Shown: positions 58,101 to 64,000 of the stretch, piece by piece
Layout of the letters: each line of letters opens with the position of its first letter
Position numbering within the stretch: position 1 is the first letter of the stretch
Notes under the pieces: model-generated
Databases searched by the model: none
What the model was told of the DNA's origin: nothing
Seen by the model: the letters and a program-made list of their open reading frames with translations, nothing else
Made by a program: the position numbers and the translations under genes
Origin: Struthidea cinerea
Taxonomy: Eukaryota; Chordata; Aves; Passeriformes; Corcoracidae
Direction of reading: 5' to 3'
DNA: 64,000 nt
Assembly (NCBI GenBank): GCA_013397865.1
Contig: VZTI01005062.1
Location: 1,073,696 to 1,137,695 of the forward strand

Positions 58101-61100
58101 GTGAGTACAGGCACTGTGTGCATGACCAGCCTCCGGGGCTGTCACTGATGCGTTAATTGTTAGGAGTCCCATTGGTGTGTAGGTTTGGTCAGTCATAGAG
58201 CCGGAGAAGGCACTGAGCTTCTTGTGGCATTTTTTAAAGACATGTCTCTTGCAGTTCATGAAGATTTCCACTGAGTCATTCTGGAGCTTTATGTCAATGT
58301 GTAAAACGGTAAAACAGACTTGGAGCTGGGAAGCTGCACACAAGAAATCTTTGTAATGGATTAGCCTTATCAGACAGAGGTATCCCTGCCTGCTGCTTTC
58401 CACTCTGTGGATCAGCTGTTCTCTACTAAAAACACATACCCCAGCTGAGCCCTGTGCTTAATGCTCTAGACTGAGTCAGTCATAGGAAATTCATCCTCCC
58501 TCATAGCCATCTGAAAAGTAGAATTTTGGCACCATGAATGAGAAAGACTTGGGATCAAAACTAATGAAAAAGGCTAGATTCTGTCCATATCTGTGTTGGT
58601 AGTCCTCACTGTACCTATAGTCATACACCTGGTTTTGTCCTGACAAGTGAATTGTAAAATAACTGGATTCAAATCAATTGTCTGTTCCAATGATTTACTT
58701 CTTCACGCATGAAAAAATCTCCACCTAACAGGGCTCAAAAGAGCATGAGGAAGTAAGAATTTTGTAATGAATGCCATGATAAAGGCTGTATCATCTATAC
58801 TAGTTGAAAGGAGCCTTCTGCAATATTTGAAGTCACAGAGCTAGAGCTGACCCTGGAGGATTTCTGTGGTAGTGGTGAAATCCACTTGGGATCATATTTG
58901 GCCCGAGACAGAAAGCATGGTTTACTGTATCCTGCTGTGGCATTCCTCTGCCCATAAAACACACAATGCCTTGCCTGCTAGCAGAGTTTTCAGTTCTGTG
59001 TCAGAGGAACCAATATACACCACACCTCACTTCAAAATCTTTCCCCCACATATGCCAGTGTTAGGAGTGGATTTGTCTCCTGGAATTTCTCTTATTTCAT
59101 CAGGGGACTTAAATCATAGTGGTGTAATACTGCCTTTGATGAATCATTTTGAGGTAAAAGACCTTTCAGTTTCCACAGATCCAGAAGTAGCTCAGAAATG
59201 AGGAGAAATCATTTCGTATTTTCTGTAAACGTGAACAAGTTTTGTTTCTGAACAGCATGCCACCTGCTGCCAGTTTGCTCAGATTCCCGGTATGTTTTCT
59301 GTAGGGAAGAGGTTGCTAAAAATTGAAGGTTCCTAACCTCAGGACTAAGAGTGTCTGTCTCTTCTGCTAACAGCCTTTTTCCTGGGAGTAGTTGTGTAGC
59401 AGGTCATTTAGGGACTGGAACCTCCTGAGCTCTTTGCAACTGCTCAGCAAGATTAGTTCTGCTCCTTTAGAACAGAGTTAAAAAAAAAAAAAAGGATAGA
59501 TTCCTGTCTGATTCAGAACCAACTGAAATTTCAAGTAATTACATTTCCAGCAAACCTCAGCCCCACTTTTGGCAGGCTCTACAGTACAAGCAAGGCAAGG
59601 AATGAAGCTCATATTCTTTTACTGACTTTCTTTTGTAATTCCAATGTAGAAACTTCACCCATGCAACACACACAGCAAACAACAGAGGAGATAGTTGAAA
59701 AACAATAGGATGAGACTTCCGTCATTGTAAGCAATGAAAGGTACAGGTAATAACAGGATGAAATAGGGGAGACACTGCAACATGTATACAGTAAGATTTT
59801 TAACTTGATGGGAATACTGTAGTTTGATTTGTGAAAGAATGATTTCAGTAGATAAAATTCTGTTACTTTATGATGTTTGTGGCTGTATGTTTGCCTTTTG
59901 CTTATGCTAGGCATAATATTGTTTTCCAGCACCTATATTGCTGCCTTCTATGTGAATAGCAAACCTCACAGTTGGAAAACATCATGGCAAATCTTTTTTC
60001 TCTCTAGCGTCAAGTAATTTTTTTTCTTAAGATATTTCCTTCAGTTTTGCCAAAATGCATCCTAAGTATTTTCCAATGTATGGGGAGAAAAGTCAGAAAA
60101 TTAAAGTTCGGTTTGTTTTTTATGAACAAAAGGAAGAACTGGGAAAAATATCTATGGCTGTAATTCTTTAAAAACTAGTTGTAATTTCCTGAACAGCCCT
60201 TTAGTCTAAATGTTAAAGAGAGATTGTATCTTCCTCAGAATCCTTCTTTCTGTTAGGTCTTTCAGCAGAAGTTCTGTCTTGTGAGGTGGAGCCAAGGGAA
60301 ATAAATTTATTTCTACAGAAAACTGTCATAAAATAATCACTTTTGGAATACTGACTATGACTTTGGACACTATAAGACTGACTTTTTTCAGTCTGGTTTT
60401 CTTGGAGTAAGTCATGTGCAATCCCATTAAAGTTAATGGATGAAAAATAGGTATAAGAGAGAAGAAAATTAGAGCCCCTTAATGTTAAGTGCATGTAGAA
60501 GCTCTGAGGTGGTGCAACAGAAGGTACCCAGAGAGATATGAAGGTTTTAAAGAAATCCAAGGGACATAGTTCAGATGAAGGGAGACTGTGAGATTATCTC
60601 ATTGAGGAATAAGTTAAGGCCAAATTAAACAAATTTAGCAATGGGTATTTTGTGATGGAATCAGACATTTTTTAAGTCCCTTACTAGCCCAATGCAGCTC
60701 TGTCTTTTTGACTGTTACCAAGTTTAATTTTAAAGATGTGGGAATCACTATTGGAATTATGGAAATCACCTTAATGAGATAAACCACAGGGAACCTATTG
60801 TTTCCTCCATTAAATTAAATTCCATCTATTTAGCAGGATGATCAACATTGTTCAAGCTGCTTTCCTGGGGTCATATTTAACCCCAATTGCTCTGTCACTT
60901 ACAATTTGCAGTATTAATAAAATAATTCAAGGTACAAGTTACTTACAACTAGCAGTCTCTTTTTATCTTCTACTATAGCAGCCAGGAAATTAACATTTTG
61001 TTTACAATTTGAAGAGCTAATATAGTGATTTAAAGGCTTCAACAGCATGGAGTGAAATGTAGACATGTATCTTTCTGACAGCTGCTAATATATTTCAGTC

Positions 61101-64000
61101 AGTCCTGTTTCAGGGCAGGAAATATTTTATATAAATATGTCTGATTGCACTCCAGAGACTGTGAAAAAAAATTTATGAAATTGTAAAACAAATGCTAACC
61201 TTCTATCTTCTGACCCCAAACACAATAAAGACAAATCCTAAGCATAGCAAAAAAATACCTTCTTACAGATAGGCATGCTTTGTTATCATGATACAGTAGG
61301 TAGAGAAAACCAATTACTGTTTTAAATACTTGGACTTCTTTCTGATCTTAAAGTGAATTTGCAGTGTGCCTACATAGCCCTCCCAGTGACCCCTTAGCCA
61401 TGCTGACATGATTGAGATTGAACTCAGGCTTTTCTCTTTGACCTTTGTGGATTTTAATGCTGTCAGAGGCATTAGGAACCCACAAAATCAGATAATCTTG
61501 TTCTCCTAGCCTGCAAGTACACTGAGACAGACCAGCAACTTCATCGAAAGATGCAGGGCAATAGTAACAAGCTGACTAGTGCACAACCTGCATGCTGGAA
61601 GCCATCCACTCTGGTGTCAGACTGTCCATGACTCTGTACAGTGTGACAACTACTTGTTCAACTCAAACTAAGAAAAGTCTTTTCCAAAGTCACCCTGTTG
61701 ATTTTGCCTGCTGAGGATGCAGCTGTAGAGACGGTATTGCTGGTACCCCATAGCAAATGCTCTTGCCCTCTGCTTGTCCTCCTCCTAGAACGGGCTGTTC
61801 TGACGCAAGAGTCCTCCCAGGGCTTGCTGGCCCCAAAGCAAGAGACCTTGACCTCATCCTGCCCAGAAATTTCCTGTTACCTTTATTTCAAACAAAGCCA
61901 GGCGAACTGGAGTTCCTACGCAAATAAGAAGAGTGTTGCTGAATGGGGAATTCAGGGCTGAGATCTGATTTCCATTTTTATTCTGTTTCTCGCTCCTGTC
62001 TGCCAAGTAGAAGAGGTTTGTTCTGCATCCTAATGAAGAGTCTAACCCAACTGACAAAACTGTATAAACTAACTCCTTGCTGTAGCCTTTGATGTTGCTA
62101 GGGCTGGCCTTACTGTGTGCCAACAGGCCTCTGAATATAGCTTTCAGGCCTTTCCCCCCTGCTGATATAATCCACTTCCACCTTTTTTGGCCCCGTGCAT
62201 CTGTGACTTGGGCTGGTTCTTAGGGATGCGCTCATCCTATCAGAGTGACTGATATCTAAGATAGGGAGGAAGCATTAACATCCCACCAACTACACCCTGC
62301 CCCCTGTTCTGCTGTGGGAGAAAGGAGCCCAGCTGTCAGCGCTTGGCATAAGCTAGACAGAGTTTGAAACCCAGCAGAGCTTAAGATGAGACACTGGGGA
62401 AAGGTTCTGGGCATTAAACCTAGTTTTCTTACCTAACCATGGACATGTAATACAGAGTCTTTTAATAGAACACTGGGAGGTTTTTTTAAAATTTTCTCAG
62501 AAAGATTCTCAGTAATAGATTTCAAGGAGTGCCATAATCACTGCAGAAGTGTTTAATTATCAGTTAAATATCAGCGTATAATCACTGGTATGTACTGAGC
62601 CACCATTTGCAGCCCACATGTGTTATACTTTACCTACACTGCATGATTACAATGGAGAACTTCAGGTATAAGCAAATAAATGCTCCTGAGTCCTTTCTTG
62701 CCACGTTGTCCTTTCTTGCCAATTAGTCCTGTTCCAGTTAGGGAAAATGTTCCAAATAGAAATATGACTCTTAATTTCCCTGCTCCTAGGGCTGCCATTA
62801 GGTTTTTGTTTTGGTTTTGGTTTTTTTGGTTGTTTGTTGAGCTTTGCTTGGTTTTTCCAGTGGAAAAACATTTGTAACAGCTTTTTTTAAAGGGACAGAG
62901 TTCTTCCTCACTTGTGTCAAGGTCACTTTTTTTTGGTGGCTATGTCAAAAAGATGAGATTAATGCCACTCCTTCTCCACCTCATTTCCACTGTCCTCCCT
63001 GTAGGCGTATGTGTATGGGATGGGAAATAAAAACCCTGCTCCTGCTGTTGAAGGGCATACATACCTGGAGCTGCTAAGGAATAAAGGCTAATGGCCTTTG
63101 TCACTGTTACAATCCGAGGGTTCACCTGCCTTGAGACCCACACAAAAACCTTTCACTTAATGTGGCAGTTCTCAGGTTTTGAAGATCCATTAGGGGCTAC
63201 AGGCTGAAGCTTAACATAGCACCACCATTTAGCCTGTCATGCAGCAGCTCTGTAGTGTGCCCACAGGATGGTCTCAGAGGTGGCTGTTCTCCAGAACCTT
63301 CCTGGAACTGCCTCTAAGAGGCAACATAATATGGAGAGGTTTTTAATAAGTCACTTCAGAGTTCAGTTCTGGTGGCATAATGCCCTCCTTTGTTTTACTG
63401 AGCTGATCAGAAGAACATTTTGATGCTGCCTAGATGTTTGCTAGAATGTTATCCTAGCTTCCCCATCCTGCCTCACAGCATACTCACTGCCCCACAGTAT
63501 ACTCCTTTCCAGGAGAATCATGTGTTTACAAGGCAATCTGTATTGGTTAGTGCCTAGTGCAGGAATTTGAAGGGCCTGAGTTGAGATGGAGGTAGAGATT
63601 TCTGCTCTCAGTTTGCACTTCAGTATATTTCCTGGAGATTTCTCCCTTGGTTAGAAGGATGTTGGAACTGTTCACACAGAAACTGCCAAACTACCAAACA
63701 TTATGTCTGGTGCTTTAAGATAACCTAACATCAATTTCGGGTTGTCTTAATTCACTGAGCAATAAACTAAAGCTGCGCAGCTCCTGTTAACACAAAAAGC
63801 CAAGACACCTCATAGGAGGACAGAAACACCTAAGAGAAAAATGATGTTGATGGCTGGGGATAGATATTGCTACAAACATCTGACGCAGCCACTAAACTAG
63901 AGCTGCTTGTAAATCAACTTGCAGAAAACTGGTCCCTGGGACTGGTCTTTCCCTCAGTTCCATCAGTAAGACTGTTGGCTTGGGTAAGTCACACACTCTC
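58101..64000 (+). other. PAMR1: PAMR1 intron 6, 5' part (at least 5,900 bp)
   Basis: Starts with a good donor GTGAGT. No sushi-domain or serine-protease exon is recognisable in any frame up to the window end. It contains a 13-base A run at 59470-59482, an AT-rich repeat-poor stretch at ~60560-61250 and a T/G-rich simple stretch at 62801-62860. No clear CR1 or LTR. Confidence 0.75.
62801..62860. repeat. T/G-rich simple repeat
   Basis: Irregular TTTTGG/TTTGTT units. Low complexity; open frames here are artefacts. Confidence 0.7.

Noticed and set aside
58101..64000. Search for the next PAMR1 exon (first sushi domain)
   Set aside because: No frame with the expected cysteine/tryptophan sushi pattern following the EGF exon was found, so intron 6 appears to extend past the window.
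1..64000. CRISPR arrays, bacterial operons, prophage or other microbial systems
   Set aside because: No regularly spaced repeats, operons or prokaryotic genes; the sequence is vertebrate throughout.

Overview
The window is nuclear DNA from a bird. The evidence is several copies of the avian LINE CR1, two of them ending in its typical ATTCTRTG-type octamers, a solo LTR of avian ERVL/ERV3 type, CpG-depleted introns and intergenic DNA, and one vertebrate gene split into small exons by GT-AG introns. I see no bacterial, plasmid, phage or CRISPR features. Nearly all open frames longer than 60 codons are chance frames in non-coding DNA.

The only protein gene I can support is PAMR1 (peptidase domain containing associated with muscle regeneration 1, also called RAMP), on the + strand. 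Its first six coding exons are at 31681-31753, 40320-40496, 41253-41381, 47265-47379, 52680-52897 and 57993-58100. They join without a frame break into 273 residues: signal peptide, cysteine-rich N-terminal module, one CUB domain and one EGF-like domain. The sushi domains and the trypsin-like domain must lie beyond position 64000, because no exon for them is visible in the last 5.9 kb.

Layout: 1-430 and 1165-1290 are CpG-rich and probably flank a gene just outside the left edge. From known vertebrate gene order this would be FJX1, head-to-head with PAMR1 (inference only). Positions 1300-31100 are intergenic, with four CR1 fragments, faint MIR-like remnants and another old amniote repeat. Positions 31100-31680 are the PAMR1 promoter and 5' leader. 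The rest is PAMR1 exons and introns. Intron 1 holds an old CR1 piece, a good MIR-like SINE and a 28-base poly-T. Intron 3 holds an exact 33-bp tandem duplication and an isolated CpG island broken by a 120-base assembly gap. Intron 4 holds a CR1 3' end. Intron 5 holds a CR1 reverse-transcriptase fragment directly followed by a solo LTR.

I found no convincing undescribed biological system. The best leads are the gapped CpG island in PAMR1 intron 3 (possible alternative promoter), the sense-oriented LTR just upstream of the EGF exon, an internally deleted CR1 that keeps the end of ORF1, and an intergenic motif resembling a recursive splice site.
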